A stretch of 64,000 nucleotides of DNA from Pseudomonas sp. S35 (GCF_009866765.1 NZ_CP019431.1:6220001-6284000); one strand, 5' to 3'; numbered from the stretch's first letter, positions 18,340 through 27,822 are shown. The notes: generated from the sequence alone by a model not told the origin. Program-made: numbers and translations.

Positions 18340-19122
18340 TTACAACAAAAAGTTTAAACCTACGCAAAACAGCAGGCCGGCGAACAGCCGCTTGAGCAAG
18401 CGCGGCGACAACCGATGCGCCAGGCGTGCGCCGAAGCGGGCAAACACCATGCTGGTCAGGGCAATGCCCAGCAGCGCCGGCAAATACACGAACCCTAGAC
18501 TATGAGCGGGCAGCAACGGGTCATGCCAGCCCAGAATCATGAAACTTAATGTACTGGCCAGGGCAATCGGCAGGCCACAGGCCGATGAAGTGGCCACCGC
18601 CTGCTGCATCGGCACGCTGCGCCAGGTCAAAAACGGCACGGTCAGCGAACCGCCGCCAATCCCGAAGATCGCCGACGCCCAGCCAATCACCGTGCCCGCC
18701 AGGGTCAGGCCGACCTTGCCCGGCACGGTGCGGCTGGCTTTGGGTTTGACTTCCAGGGCAAGCTGCACGGCGATGATCAGCGCAAACACGCCGATGACTT
18801 TCTGCAAATGCGGGCCGGAAATCGCCTCGGCGGTCAGCGCGCCGAAGCCTGCACCGATCAGGATACCAACCGTCATCCACACGAATATTGGCCAACGCAC
18901 CGCGCCACGTCGGTGGTGTTCACGCACGGCGTTGACAGAGGTAAATATGATGGTCGCCAGGGACGTGCCCACGGCCAGGTGGGTGAGCACCTGCGGGTCG
19001 AAGCCCTGCAAGGTGAAACTGAACACCAGCACCGGCACGATAATGATCCCGCCGCCCACGCCAAACAGCCCGGCGAGCACGCCCGCGCAAGCGCCCAGCA
19101 GCAAATACAGCAGAAATTCCAT
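18340..19122 (-). CDS. TauE/SafE (TSUP) family sulfite/anion exporter
   Basis: A 260-aa membrane protein with about eight helices in two repeats. The repeat motifs are GLFGVGGGIIIVPVLVF near the N-terminus and GWASAIFGIGGGSLTVPFLT in the middle, diagnostic of the TSUP family. Members export sulfite, sulfoacetate or other small anions; the substrate here is unknown. The start has AGGGGGC upstream. It is 65 bp upstream of lgt and may be cotranscribed with it. Confidence 0.85.
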   Translation of the reverse strand: MEFLLYLLLGACAGVLAGLFGVGGGIIIVPVLVFSFTLQGFDPQVLTHLAVGTSLATIIFTSVNAVREHHRRGAVRWPIFVWMTVGILIGAGFGALTAEAISGPHLQKVIGVFALIIAVQLALEVKPKASRTVPGKVGLTLAGTVIGWASAIFGIGGGSLTVPFLTWRSVPMQQAVATSSACGLPIALASTLSFMILGWHDPLLPAHSLGFVYLPALLGIALTSMVFARFGARLAHRLSPRLLKRLFAGLLFCVGLNFLL

Positions 19123-19243
19123 GGGAGCCCCCTAATCAAGTCCGGCATGTTAACGGATGGAAGGCACGGCGCCCAACTGGATACGATGGAACACCGCTGC
19201 CGGTGTGGGTAGAGTGACAAAAAACACAAAAGGGAAACGCCTG

Positions 19244-19990
19244 ATGTGCCTGATTGTTTTCGCCTGGCGGCCGGGCCACGCCCAACCGCTGATCGTCGCG
19301 GCCAACCGCGATGAGTTCTACGCCCGCCCCAGCCTGCCGCTGGCCCAGTGGCTTGATGCCCCCGACGTTTATGCCGGCCGCGATCAGGAAGCGGGTGGCA
19401 CCTGGCTGGGGGTAAATGCCGATGGACGCTTTGCCGCCCTGACCAATATCCGTGATCCGCACCAGCCGCCGGCACGTAAATCCCGTGGGGAGCTGGTGGC
19501 GCGATTTCTCAATGGGAGCCTGCCGATTGACGAATATTTAGCCGACGTTAACGGGCGTTCGATTGAATATGCTGGGTTTAACCTGCTAGTCGGCACGCGG
19601 GATGAACTGTGGCATTACAACGCCAACCAGACTGAGCCGACTCAGTTGAAGGCCGGGGTGTATGGCTTGTCCAACGCCGGACTGGATACGCCGTGGCCCA
19701 AATTGCTCAAAGCCAAGGCAGCGTTGAGCGCGGTGCTGGATGATCCGCAGCCGGAGGTGTTGCTGGGGATTTTGAGTGACCCGCAGACGGCGTCGTTTGC
19801 AGACTTGCCGGATACCGGGGTGGGGTTGGCGACGGAGAGCCTGTTATCCAGTGTGTTTATCGCCAGCCCCAGTTATGGGACGCGGGCGAGTACGGCGTTG
19901 ATTGTGAATGCGGATGGAACGCGGCGGATGGTGGAGCGCAGTTTTGGGCCCCATGGTGGGCGGCTGGGCGAAGTGGAAATCAAGATCTAG
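19244..19990 (+). CDS. NRDE/TANGO2 family protein
   Basis: A 248-aa protein of the NRDE (transport and Golgi organisation 2) family. It opens with a Met-Cys start (MCLIVFAWRPG) and carries the eponymous AANRDEFYARP at about 19-29, plus GTWLGVNADGRFAALTNIRD. Bacterial members are cytosolic and little characterised; proposed links include haem trafficking and hydrolase activity through the N-terminal cysteine. I selected ATG 19244, preceded by AAAAGGGAAAC. It is divergent from the TSUP gene. The last 250 bases are less GC-biased at third positions than the neighbours. Confidence 0.82.
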   Translation: MCLIVFAWRPGHAQPLIVAANRDEFYARPSLPLAQWLDAPDVYAGRDQEAGGTWLGVNADGRFAALTNIRDPHQPPARKSRGELVARFLNGSLPIDEYLADVNGRSIEYAGFNLLVGTRDELWHYNANQTEPTQLKAGVYGLSNAGLDTPWPKLLKAKAALSAVLDDPQPEVLLGILSDPQTASFADLPDTGVGLATESLLSSVFIASPSYGTRASTALIVNADGTRRMVERSFGPHGGRLGEVEIKI

Positions 19991-20015
19991 CGGCGCTTGT
20001 ACTGGCCTCATCGCA

Positions 20016-20245
20016 GCATAGGTATCTACACATCTTTGGTGAAAACCTACCCTTAGCGAACGAGGCCCTTGTGGTGAGCGGGCTTGCCCCGCGCTGGGGT
20101 GCGAAGCGGCCCCAAAACCGGCCAATGGGTTATGACTGAAAAAATGCGGTGCCTGGATTGGGGCTGCTTCGCATCCCAGCGCGGGGCAAGCCCGCTCACC
20201 ACAGGGTTTTGTGCCTGCCTCTAAGAGTTGTGTAGATACCTATGC
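20016..20245. repeat. 17-bp perfect inverted repeat flanking a REP doublet
   Basis: GCATAGGTATCTACACA at 20016-20032 is the exact reverse complement of TGTGTAGATACCTATGC at 20229-20245. Between them lies the REP doublet at 20071-20202. The arrangement is that of a composite, possibly mobilised unit. Confidence 0.85.
20071..20202. repeat. REP doublet (GTGGTGAGCGGGCTTGCCCC family)
   Basis: GTGGTGAGCGGGCTTGCCCC on the left pairs with its inverse ending CTCACCAC at 20202. The inner arms GGTGCGAAGCGGCCCC and GGGGCTGCTTCGCATCC also pair. Same family as 3604-3738 and 51981-52131. Confidence 0.85.
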
Positions 20246-20246
20246 T

Positions 20247-20313
20247 CATCGCAGGCAAGCCAGCTCCCACAGGGGAATGCATTCCAAATGTGGGAGCTGG
20301 CTTGCCTGCGATG
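20247..20313. repeat. REP doublet (GCTGGCTTGCCTGCGATG family), 23-bp perfect arms
   Basis: Bases 20247-20269 are the exact reverse complement of 20291-20313 (the right arm begins TGGGAGCTGGCTTGCC). It lies immediately beyond the ptsP stop and may stabilise or end that transcript. Confidence 0.88.
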
Positions 20314-20318
20314 ACGGT

Positions 20319-22598
20319 CTAGAGAGTTTTGGCAGAGGCCGGGTTGATCATCCGCGTCAGCCCCAGATTCTTCAGCGCCAACTGCAGCGAGCTGTGGATA
20401 ACTTGCGGGTTGTCGATGGTCATCAACTCGGCCAACAACTCCTTGGCCATGCTCAGGTCAACCTGACGCAACATCCACTTCACCTTCGGCAAGTTGGTGG
20501 CGTTCATCGACAGGCTGTCAAAGCCCATCGCCATCAACAGCACTGCCGCCGCCGGGTCACCGGCCATTTCACCGCAGATGCTCACCGGCTTGCCTTCGGC
20601 ATGGGCGTCGCGCACCACATGTTGCAGCGCTTGCAGCACCGCCGGGTGCAGGTAGTCGTAGAGGTCGGCCACCCGTGGGTTGTTACGGTCCACGGCCAGC
20701 AGGTATTGGGTCAGGTCGTTGGAGCCCACCGACAGGAAGTCCACCTGCCGCGCCAGCTCTTTGGCCTGGTACACCGCCGCCGGGATTTCGATCATCACGC
20801 CAATGGGCGGCATCGGCACGTCGGCGCCTTCGTCGCGCACTTCGCCCCAGGCGCGGTGAATCAGGTGCAGCGCCTCTTCCAGCTCATGGGTGCCGGAGAT
20901 CATCGGCAACAGGATGCGCAGGTTGTTCAGGCCTTCGCTGGCCTTGAGCATGGCGCGGGTCTGTACGAGGAAAATTTCGGGATGGTCGAGGGTGACGCGA
21001 ATCCCGCGCCAGCCGAGGAAGGGGTTGTCTTCCTTGATCGGGAAATACGACAGTGACTTGTCGCCGCCGATGTCCAGGCTGCGCATGGTCACCGGCAACG
21101 GGTGGAAGGCTTGCAGTTGCTCGCGATAGATCGCCAGCTGCTCCTTCTCACTCGGGAAACGCTGGTTGATCATGAACGGCACTTCGGTGCGGTACAGCCC
21201 CACGCCTTCGGCGCCACGCTGTTGTGCCCGGGCTACGTCGGCCAGCAGGCCGGTATTGACCAGCAGCGGTACGCGATGGCCATCGGTGGTCACGCACGGC
21301 AACTCACGCAATGAGTCCAGGCCCAGCGCCAGTTGTTTCTCTTCTTCCACCACTTCGGCGTATTGCTTGCGCAGTACGTCGCTGGGGTTGGTGAAGACTT
21401 CACCGCGATGGCCATCGACGATCATGTCGATGCCGTCGACCTTGGAGTACGGCAGGTCCACCAGGCCCATCACCGTCGGAATGCCCATGGCCCGGGCCAG
21501 GATCGCGACGTGGGAGTTACCCGAACCGAGTACCGAGACCAGGCCCACCAGTTTGCCTTCCGGCACTTCGCCGAGCATGGTGGCGGTCAGTTCTTCGCTG
21601 ATCAGGATGGTGTTGTCGGGGTAGACCAGGTTGGTGGTGCGGTCTTCCTGCAGGTAGGCCAGCAGACGGCGACCGAGGTCGCGCACATCCGAGGCGCGCT
21701 CGCGCAGGTAGGCGTCGTCCATCAATTCGAAACGGTTGACGTGATCGGTGACCACCTGGCGCAGCGCGCCCTGCGCCCATTGGCCGGTCTTGATCACGGT
21801 TTTGACTTCGTTACCCAGGGACGCGTCGTCGAGCATCATCTGATACACGTCGAACAGCGCACGCTCTTCGGGGCGCAGTTGGGTGGCCAGCTTGGTCGAC
21901 AGGTTGCGCATGTCGGCGCGCACGCCTTCCAGGGCGGTCTTGAACAGTTTGATTTCGGCGTCGATGTCGTTGACGGTCTTGTCCGGCACCACATCGAGGT
22001 CGGCCGGCGGCAGCATGACCACCGCCGTACCCACGGCAGCACCCGGCGAACCCGGTACGCCGACGAACTTGGCTTCCTGGATGCCCTTGCCTTGACGCCC
22101 CAGGCCGCGAATCGAACCGGTGGCTTCGGCGTGGGCAATCACCCCGGCGAGCTGCGCGCTCATGGTCACGAGGAAGGCTTCTTCACCTTCGTCGAACTGG
22201 CGGCGCTCTTTCTGCTGGATGACCAACACACCGACGACGCGACGGTGGTGGATGATCGGCGCGCCGAGGAATGACGCGTAGCGCTCTTCGCCGGTTTCGG
22301 CAAAGTAGCGGTAACGCGGGTGATCGGCCGCGTTTTCAAGGTTCAGGGGTTCTTCACGCGTCCCCACCAGGCCCACCAGACCTTCATTGGGCGCCATGCT
22401 GACTTTGCCGATGGAGCGCTTGTTCAAGCCCTCCGTAGCCATCAGCACAAAACGGTTGGTCTCTGGGTCCAGCAGGTAAACCGAGCAGACCTGGCTGCCC
22501 ATGGCTTCCTTGACGCGCAACACAATAATCCCCAACGCCGCCTTGAGATCCTTGGCGGAGTTAACTTCCTGGACGATCTTGCGCAGCGTATTGAGCAT
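20319..22598 (-). CDS. ptsP: PTS-Ntr enzyme I, phosphoenolpyruvate--protein phosphotransferase
   Basis: A 759-aa EI-Ntr that passes phosphate from PEP to NPr (PtsO) and then PtsN, a regulatory rather than sugar-transport relay. It has an N-terminal GAF domain (about 15-155), a PEP-utiliser N domain, and the phospho-His363 in LGSGNSHVAILARAMG. The C-terminal TIM-barrel has LYRTEVPFM, the PIKEDNPFLGWRGIR segment and the IEIPAAV and FLSVGSNDLTQY motifs. In other bacteria GAF binding of glutamine inhibits the relay. It lies 22 bp after rppH and is probably cotranscribed with it. Confidence 0.96.
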   Translation of the reverse strand: MLNTLRKIVQEVNSAKDLKAALGIIVLRVKEAMGSQVCSVYLLDPETNRFVLMATEGLNKRSIGKVSMAPNEGLVGLVGTREEPLNLENAADHPRYRYFAETGEERYASFLGAPIIHHRRVVGVLVIQQKERRQFDEGEEAFLVTMSAQLAGVIAHAEATGSIRGLGRQGKGIQEAKFVGVPGSPGAAVGTAVVMLPPADLDVVPDKTVNDIDAEIKLFKTALEGVRADMRNLSTKLATQLRPEERALFDVYQMMLDDASLGNEVKTVIKTGQWAQGALRQVVTDHVNRFELMDDAYLRERASDVRDLGRRLLAYLQEDRTTNLVYPDNTILISEELTATMLGEVPEGKLVGLVSVLGSGNSHVAILARAMGIPTVMGLVDLPYSKVDGIDMIVDGHRGEVFTNPSDVLRKQYAEVVEEEKQLALGLDSLRELPCVTTDGHRVPLLVNTGLLADVARAQQRGAEGVGLYRTEVPFMINQRFPSEKEQLAIYREQLQAFHPLPVTMRSLDIGGDKSLSYFPIKEDNPFLGWRGIRVTLDHPEIFLVQTRAMLKASEGLNNLRILLPMISGTHELEEALHLIHRAWGEVRDEGADVPMPPIGVMIEIPAAVYQAKELARQVDFLSVGSNDLTQYLLAVDRNNPRVADLYDYLHPAVLQALQHVVRDAHAEGKPVSICGEMAGDPAAAVLLMAMGFDSLSMNATNLPKVKWMLRQVDLSMAKELLAELMTIDNPQVIHSSLQLALKNLGLTRMINPASAKTL

Positions 22599-22620
22599 GG
22601 CTCGGGGTCGAACTCCGTCG

Positions 22621-23100
22621 TCAGTCGCGCGCTAAAAGGCGCGGGGCAAGCTCTTTGAGAGCGCGACGATAAACTTCGCGCTTGAATGTCACCACCTGGC
22701 CCAACGGGTACCAATAGCTGACCCAACGCCAGCCATCGAACTCCGGTTTACCGGTCAAATCCATCCGCACCCGCTGCTCGTTGGAGATCAGGCGCAGGAG
22801 AAACCATTTCTGCTTCTGGCCGATGCACAGCGGTTGGCTGTGGGTACGCACCAGGCGTTGCGGCAAACGATAGCGCAACCAGCCACGGGTACAGGCCAGA
22901 ATCTGCACATCTTCGCGCTCAAGGCCGACTTCTTCGTTCAACTCACGGTACAAGGCGTCTTCAGGGGTTTCGTCGGGGTTGATTCCGCCTTGAGGAAACT
23001 GCCAGGCATCTTGGTTGATTCGGCGAGCCCATAGCACCTGTCCGGCATCATTCGTAAGAATAATCCCGACATTAGGACGGAAACCATCGGGGTCGATCAC
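22621..23100 (-). CDS. rppH: RNA pyrophosphohydrolase (Nudix)
   Basis: A 159-aa Nudix hydrolase that removes pyrophosphate from 5'-triphosphorylated mRNA and so triggers RNase E decay. The Nudix box runs from [17 protein letters not shown] into NEEVGL at about 38-60. The N-terminus [15 protein letters not shown] is the family's conserved start; it corresponds to a GTG at 23100, so the longer upstream frame was not used. It sits upstream of ptsP in a two-gene operon, as in other gammaproteobacteria. Confidence 0.95.
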   Translation of the reverse strand: MIDPDGFRPNVGIILTNDAGQVLWARRINQDAWQFPQGGINPDETPEDALYRELNEEVGLEREDVQILACTRGWLRYRLPQRLVRTHSQPLCIGQKQKWFLLRLISNEQRVRMDLTGKPEFDGWRWVSYWYPLGQVVTFKREVYRRALKELAPRLLARD

Positions 23101-23243
23101 GGCAACAACCTCGCAAACGCATATCGTCGCATTGTTCCACAAAGGTTGCGCAAGCGGCAACGAGGCTTCTTACCTTATGTGCACTCTTGTGAAAAGACCG
23201 TATTCTGGACACCTTTTTACAGACTTTTCAGCGAGTAACTGCA

Positions 23244-23900
23244 ATGCGCCTGGCTTTATTCGACTTGGACAACACCCTTCTCGGCGGTGACAGCGACCAC
23301 GCGTGGGGCGATTACCTGTGTGAACGCGGGATTCTCGACCCGGTGGCCTATAAGGCCCGTAACGACGAGTTCTATCAAGACTACCTGGCCGGCAAGCTGG
23401 ATAACGCCGCCTACCTGAACTTCTGCCTGGAGATCCTCGGCCGCACCGAACTGGATCAGTTGGATGAGTGGCACAACGACTATATGCGCGACTGCATCGA
23501 ACCGATCGTGCTGCCGCTGGCCTTGGAACTGCTGGCCAAACATCGCGACGCTGGCGACAAGTTGGTGATCATCACCGCCACCAACCGTTTCGTCACCGCG
23601 CCGATTGCCGCACGCCTGGGTGTCGACACCCTGATCGCCACCGAATGCGAGATGGAAAATGGCCGCTACACCGGGCGCAGCACCGATGTGCCGTGCTTTC
23701 GTGAGGGCAAGGTGACGCGTTTGAACCGTTGGTTGGAAGAGACGGGATATAGCCTGCAAGACAGCTACTTCTATAGCGACTCGATGAATGACCTGCCGCT
23801 GTTGGAGCAGGTGACGCATGCGGTGGCGGTGGACCCGGACCCGAATTTGCGCGCCGAAGCCGAGAAGCGGGGTTGGCCGGTGATTACGCTGCGTAGCTGA
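23244..23900 (+). CDS. HAD-superfamily IB phosphatase, probable histidinol-phosphatase
   Basis: A 218-aa HAD hydrolase of the SerB/CicA-like IB type. Motif I is [13 protein letters not shown] with Asp7 and Asp9, motif II is IITATNRF, and motif IV is [12 protein letters not shown]. The orthologue next to rppH-ptsP in P. aeruginosa (PA0335, as I recall) has been reported to be the histidinol-phosphate phosphatase of histidine synthesis, so that role is likely here. It is divergent from rppH. The Shine-Dalgarno is weak (GCGAG). Confidence 0.85.
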   Translation: MRLALFDLDNTLLGGDSDHAWGDYLCERGILDPVAYKARNDEFYQDYLAGKLDNAAYLNFCLEILGRTELDQLDEWHNDYMRDCIEPIVLPLALELLAKHRDAGDKLVIITATNRFVTAPIAARLGVDTLIATECEMENGRYTGRSTDVPCFREGKVTRLNRWLEETGYSLQDSYFYSDSMNDLPLLEQVTHAVAVDPDPNLRAEAEKRGWPVITLRS

Positions 23901-23905
23901 TGGCG

Positions 23906-23927
23906 CTATCGGGAGCAAGCCCCCGAT
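23906..23927. repeat. short REP-core hairpin
   Basis: A TATCGGGAGCAAGCCCCCGA element lies between the convergent HAD and DUF2269 genes. It is a single, slightly mismatched copy of the REP core. Confidence 0.6.
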
Positions 23928-23949
23928 GCGGACAACTCGGTCCCAAGCC

Positions 23950-24363
23950 TTAAACCGGCTTGGCGCCCATCAGCCCCGCAATCGCCACAAACCCCACCAG
24001 ACTGACCACCGCCAGCACCAGAGTAAAATTCAGGCTACCGCCCTCCCCCTTGCGCAGCCGGTTAAGCCGCGCCACCAGCCAGAACCACGCCAGCGCCGCC
24101 ACGGTGTACAAAAGGCTGGAACCCAGAATCCAGGTCTGCCCCAGCGGCCAGCCGATCAGGTGTGCCAGCCACCAGCCGGTGAATGGCATGCTCACCACGC
24201 AAATCCCCATCAGCAACCACACGAACGCCCAAGGGCGCTGCACGATCACCGCAGGACCGGCGCTGCGCTTGCGCCAGGCCAGCAGCGCCAGGCCGAGGCC
24301 GCTGAGCAGCAGTACCACGGTGGCCGCGATGTGGATAACTTTCAGCGTCATCAGGGTTTCCAT
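23950..24363 (-). CDS. DUF2269-family small inner-membrane protein
   Basis: A 137-aa protein with four hydrophobic helices at about 6-27, 44-66, 77-99 and 113-132, and almost no soluble part. The pattern LKVIHIAATVVLLLSGLGLA followed by GWWLAHLIGWPLGQTWILGS fits DUF2269/YqcC-like integral membrane proteins of unknown function. AAGGAATAAGAAAC precedes the ATG, supporting this start over Met5. It lies 43 bp downstream of ilvA on the same strand and could be cotranscribed with it. Confidence 0.75.
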   Translation of the reverse strand: METLMTLKVIHIAATVVLLLSGLGLALLAWRKRSAGPAVIVQRPWAFVWLLMGICVVSMPFTGWWLAHLIGWPLGQTWILGSSLLYTVAALAWFWLVARLNRLRKGEGGSLNFTLVLAVVSLVGFVAIAGLMGAKPV

Positions 24364-24406
24364 GTTTCTTATTCCTTAGAGGCCGTCCCCCAATCAGCGT
24401 AGTCGC

Positions 24407-25921
24407 TCAACCGAGGAACAGTTTGTAGGCCGGGTTATCGCTCTCATCCCAGTACGGGTAGCCAATGGCTTCCAGCGCTGGGGGGACGAGGTGACGCTCG
24501 TTCGCCGGCACTTGCAGGCCGGCGACTACACGGCCGTCGGCTGCGCCGTGGTTACGATAGTGGAACATCGAGATGTTCCAGCGCCCGCCCAACTTGTGAA
24601 GAAAGTTGAACAAGGCGCCCGGGCGCTCCGGGAACTCGAAGCGAAACACCACTTCATTACTGACGTGCGCCGCATGGCCGCCGACCATATGGCGGATGTG
24701 CAACTTGGCGAGTTCGTTTTCGGTCAGGTCCAGCACCGGGAAACCCTGCTCGGTGAGGCTGGCGATCAACGCGCTGCGCGGGTCGGTTTCCGGGTGGGTC
24801 TGCACGCCAACGAAGATGTGCGCTTCGCTGCCGGAGTGGTAGCGGTAGTTGAATTCGGTGATCTGGCGCTTGCCCACGGCCTCGCAAAACGCCTTGAAGC
24901 TGCCCGGCTGCTCCGGGATGGTCACGGCGATGATGGCTTCGCGGCCTTCACCAAGCTCGGCGCGCTCGGCTACGTGACGCAGGCGGTCGAAGTTGACGTT
25001 GGCGCCAGAGTCGATGGCGACAAAGGTCTGGCCGCTGACGCCACGGGTCTCCACGTACTTCTTGATCCCGGCCACACCCAGCGCGCCTGCCGGCTCGGTG
25101 ATGGAACGGGTGTCGTCGTAGATGTCCTTGATCGCCGCACAGATCTCGTCGGTGCTCACGGTGATCACTTCATCGACATAGTCTTTGCAGATATCAAAGG
25201 TGTACTGGCCGATCTGCGCCACCGCCACGCCGTCGGCAAAGATCCCGACTGCCGGCAGCACCACGCGCTCGCCCGCCGCCATCGCGGCCTGCAGGCAGTT
25301 GGAGTCGTCCGGTTCGACGCCGATGATCTTGATCTCCGGACGCAGGTATTTCACGTACGCCGCAATGCCTGCAATCAAGCCACCACCACCCACCGGTACA
25401 AAGATCGCGTCCAGCGGCCCTGGGTGCTGGCGCAGGATCTCCATCGCCACGGTGCCCTGCCCGGCAATGGTGTGTGGATCATCGTAGGGGTGGATGTAGA
25501 CGTAGCCTTTTTCGTCGACCAGTTTGAGCGAGTAGGCCAGGGCTTCCGGGAAGGAATCACCATGCAGCACCACTTTGCCACCACGGGAGCGCACGCCTTC
25601 GACCTTGATCTCAGGGGTGGTCTTGGGCATCACGATAGTCGCCTTGACCCCCAGCACCTTGGCCGCCAAGGCCAGGCCTTGCGCATGATTGCCCGCCGAG
25701 GCTGTGACCACACCGCGTGCGCGCTCCTCGTCAGTCAGTTGGGTGAGCTTGTTATAGGCGCCGCGAATCTTGAACGAGAACACCGGCTGCAAGTCTTCAC
25801 GCTTGAGCCAGACCTTGTTACCCAGCCGCTCGGAGAGCTGGCGAGCGGTCTGTAGCGGGGTTTCTACGGCAACGTCGTAGACGCGCGAGGTGAGGATCTT
25901 TTTGACGTACTGTTCAAGCAT
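24407..25921 (-). CDS. ilvA: threonine ammonia-lyase, biosynthetic
   Basis: A 504-aa PLP enzyme that deaminates threonine to 2-oxobutanoate, the first step of isoleucine synthesis. The PLP lysine is Lys51 in VFSFKIRGAYN, the phosphate-binding loop is PVGGGGLIAGIAAY, and ASAGNHAQGLA is conserved. The last 170 residues form two ACT-like domains (about 335-405 and 430-500) that mediate isoleucine inhibition and valine activation. The length separates it from the short catabolic TdcB type. It is divergent from rpiA with a 137-bp gap. Confidence 0.96.
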   Translation of the reverse strand: MLEQYVKKILTSRVYDVAVETPLQTARQLSERLGNKVWLKREDLQPVFSFKIRGAYNKLTQLTDEERARGVVTASAGNHAQGLALAAKVLGVKATIVMPKTTPEIKVEGVRSRGGKVVLHGDSFPEALAYSLKLVDEKGYVYIHPYDDPHTIAGQGTVAMEILRQHPGPLDAIFVPVGGGGLIAGIAAYVKYLRPEIKIIGVEPDDSNCLQAAMAAGERVVLPAVGIFADGVAVAQIGQYTFDICKDYVDEVITVSTDEICAAIKDIYDDTRSITEPAGALGVAGIKKYVETRGVSGQTFVAIDSGANVNFDRLRHVAERAELGEGREAIIAVTIPEQPGSFKAFCEAVGKRQITEFNYRYHSGSEAHIFVGVQTHPETDPRSALIASLTEQGFPVLDLTENELAKLHIRHMVGGHAAHVSNEVVFRFEFPERPGALFNFLHKLGGRWNISMFHYRNHGAADGRVVAGLQVPANERHLVPPALEAIGYPYWDESDNPAYKLFLG

Positions 25922-26013
25922 CGGCGGAAATCACTGGGCGAGTTGGGCAGGGCCGAGGAGTCTAACCCGGCTTTTGGCCGTACGACCACACGAATCCCGA
26001 GGTTTTGTTGGGT

Positions 26014-26019
26014 TATACT
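26014..26019 (+). promoter_or_regulatory. possible -10 element upstream of rpiA
   Basis: TATACT at 26014-26019 lies 39 bp before the rpiA ATG, a good sigma-70 -10 match. The hexamer 17 bp upstream (CGAATC) is a poor -35, so the call is tentative. Confidence 0.35.
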
Positions 26020-26058
26020 CGCGCCCCTCGATAACTCCCCGCCCGTTCCGGAGCCCGC

Positions 26059-26730
26059 ATGACCCAGGATCAACTCAAACAGGCAGTGGCCCAGGCCGCC
26101 GTCGATTTAATCCTTCCAAAACTCGACGACAAGAGCATCGTCGGTGTCGGCACCGGCTCCACCGCCAATTGCTTTATCGATGCACTGGCCCAGCACAAGG
26201 GCGCGTTCGACGGCGCTGTGGCCAGCTCCGAAGCCACCGCCGCGCGCCTGAAAGGCCACGGCATTCCGGTGTACGAGCTCAACACCGTGAGCGACCTGGA
26301 GTTCTACGTCGACGGCGCCGATGAAAGCGACGAGCACCTGAACCTGATCAAGGGCGGCGGCGCAGCCCTGACCCGCGAGAAGATCGTCGCGGCCGTGGCC
26401 AAGACGTTCATCTGCATTGCCGACGCCAGCAAGCTGGTGCCCGTCCTCGGCGCCTTCCCGTTGCCGGTGGAAGTGATCCCGATGGCCCGCAGCCACGTGG
26501 CCCGCGAGCTGGTGAAACTGGGCGGCGACCCGGTGTACCGCGAAGGCGTGTTGACCGACAACGGCAACATCATCCTCGACGTGTTCAATATGCAGATCAG
26601 CAACCCGGTGGCGCTGGAAGCCCAGATCAACGCCATCGTCGGTGTGGTCACCAATGGCCTGTTTGCCGCGCGCCCGGCAGATGTGCTGCTGCTCGGCACC
26701 GCTGAGGGCGTCAAAACCCTAAAAGCCTGA
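26059..26730 (+). CDS. rpiA: ribose-5-phosphate isomerase A
   Basis: A 223-aa RpiA that interconverts ribose-5-phosphate and ribulose-5-phosphate in the pentose-phosphate pathway. Hallmarks are [16 protein letters not shown] near residue 30, [20 protein letters not shown] near 80, and the ending [16 protein letters not shown]. Length and motifs are canonical. It is a single gene, divergent from ilvA and followed by a REP hairpin that it shares with the convergent neighbour. Confidence 0.97.
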   Translation: MTQDQLKQAVAQAAVDLILPKLDDKSIVGVGTGSTANCFIDALAQHKGAFDGAVASSEATAARLKGHGIPVYELNTVSDLEFYVDGADESDEHLNLIKGGGAALTREKIVAAVAKTFICIADASKLVPVLGAFPLPVEVIPMARSHVARELVKLGGDPVYREGVLTDNGNIILDVFNMQISNPVALEAQINAIVGVVTNGLFAARPADVLLLGTAEGVKTLKA

Positions 26731-26740
26731 TGCAAAACCA

Positions 26741-26772
26741 AATGTGGAAGGGGGCTTGCCCCCTCCCACATT
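26741..26772. repeat. REP hairpin between rpiA and its convergent neighbour
   Basis: AATGTGGAAGGGGGC pairs with GCCCCCTCCCACATT around a TT loop with one mismatch. It lies 10 bp beyond rpiA and 16 bp before the end of the facing gene, so it may act as a two-way transcript end. Confidence 0.8.
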
Positions 26773-26787
26773 GGCTTGGCGGTGTTT

Positions 26788-27702
26788 TCAGGGGCTGGTT
26801 TTTTTGAACACGTAGAACAGGTTCGGCTCACTGACCAGGTACAACGTGCCTTCGTCATCCATGGCGATTCCTTCGGCCTGGGGCACACGTTTTTTAAGGC
26901 CATGGCGCCCGTTCAGCAGTGACAAGCTGCTCAACGGGCGACCGTCGATATCCAGTTCCAGCACCAGAAACGACTCATCCGACAGCGCCAGCAGATGGCC
27001 GCTGCGCTCGTCGTACTGCAGGCTCGACAGGTCCCGCACAAACAGCCCAGCGTCACGCTTGGGGTTGTTGATCACGTGCACCGAGTAGGTTTTCTCTGGC
27101 TTGAAATGGGGAAACCCGTGGACCTCGTAGATCAACATCGGGTCGCGCTCCTTGGCCACGAACAGGCGCTTGCCCACCGAGTCATAGGCCAACCCTTCAA
27201 AACCCTTGTTGCCGCCTACGTGCAGGCCCAGGGTCATCTGCTCCGCATCGGCGGCGTCGAGGAACTGGGTGTCGTCGTCCACATGCACCTTGATCAACCG
27301 CTGCTGGCGCTCGTCGGTGATGACATAGATGTTGTCGCTGATGAATTCCACAGCTTCGGCATCGCCGAACCCCACCAAAGGGATGCGCCGCAGGATCTTG
27401 CCCTCCAGGGAGAGCTCGATCAGTTCAGCGTTCTGATTGGTCACGGTAAACAGGCTTTTGCGCACCGGGTCATAGGTGAGGGCCGAGACATCGTCAGCGA
27501 GCCCCTCGATCACCTGGGCCTCCAGGGTCACCCGGTAATCCGCCAGGCCGATCGAACGTTCGTCTGCCGGCTGGCGCCACGCCTGCCAGTTGAACCAGGC
27601 GCGCTCGAACAAGCGAAAGTGCTGCCCAGCGACCCCGGCGCAGATCAGGGCGATCAGCACCAGGAGAAACAGAATGGGTTTGGGGCGGGCAAGTCGGCGC
27701 AT
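26788..27702 (-). CDS. SdiA-regulated (YjiK-like) family protein, copy 1
   Basis: A 304-aa protein with an N-terminal membrane anchor (residues 9-27, PILFLLVLIALICAGVAG) and a periplasmic beta-propeller-like domain of the SdiA-regulated family. Repeated blade motifs include ALTYDPVRKSLFTVTNQNAE, GLAYDSVGKRLFVAKERDP and AEGIAMDDEGTLYLVSEPN. The family takes its name from an E. coli gene controlled by SdiA; no function is established. A second copy lies 121 bp upstream on the same strand. Substrate or partner unknown. Confidence 0.8.
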   Translation of the reverse strand: MRRLARPKPILFLLVLIALICAGVAGQHFRLFERAWFNWQAWRQPADERSIGLADYRVTLEAQVIEGLADDVSALTYDPVRKSLFTVTNQNAELIELSLEGKILRRIPLVGFGDAEAVEFISDNIYVITDERQQRLIKVHVDDDTQFLDAADAEQMTLGLHVGGNKGFEGLAYDSVGKRLFVAKERDPMLIYEVHGFPHFKPEKTYSVHVINNPKRDAGLFVRDLSSLQYDERSGHLLALSDESFLVLELDIDGRPLSSLSLLNGRHGLKKRVPQAEGIAMDDEGTLYLVSEPNLFYVFKKTSP

Positions 27703-27822
27703 TGGACGGGCTCAAAATCAAAAGTGGCGAATGAATATCACGCCTGTCTGAATTTAAACTTAAACGCGCCCTGCTGTCTGGCGAATGCCGCTCTTAGAGA
27801 AATATCCGACGTAATTTGTCGG

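Larger units (their letters stand above)
19991..20318. other. intergenic region made of nested inverted repeats, no gene
   Basis: This 328-bp gap between the convergent NRDE and ptsP genes is almost wholly repeat DNA. A 17-bp inverted repeat flanks a REP pair, and a second REP pair of another family follows. I see no open frame or RNA gene in it. Confidence 0.8.

Noticed and set aside
23926-24402. 158-codon plus-strand frame opposite the DUF2269 gene
   Set aside because: Gln/His/Pro-rich shadow of a membrane protein gene, without a start signal.
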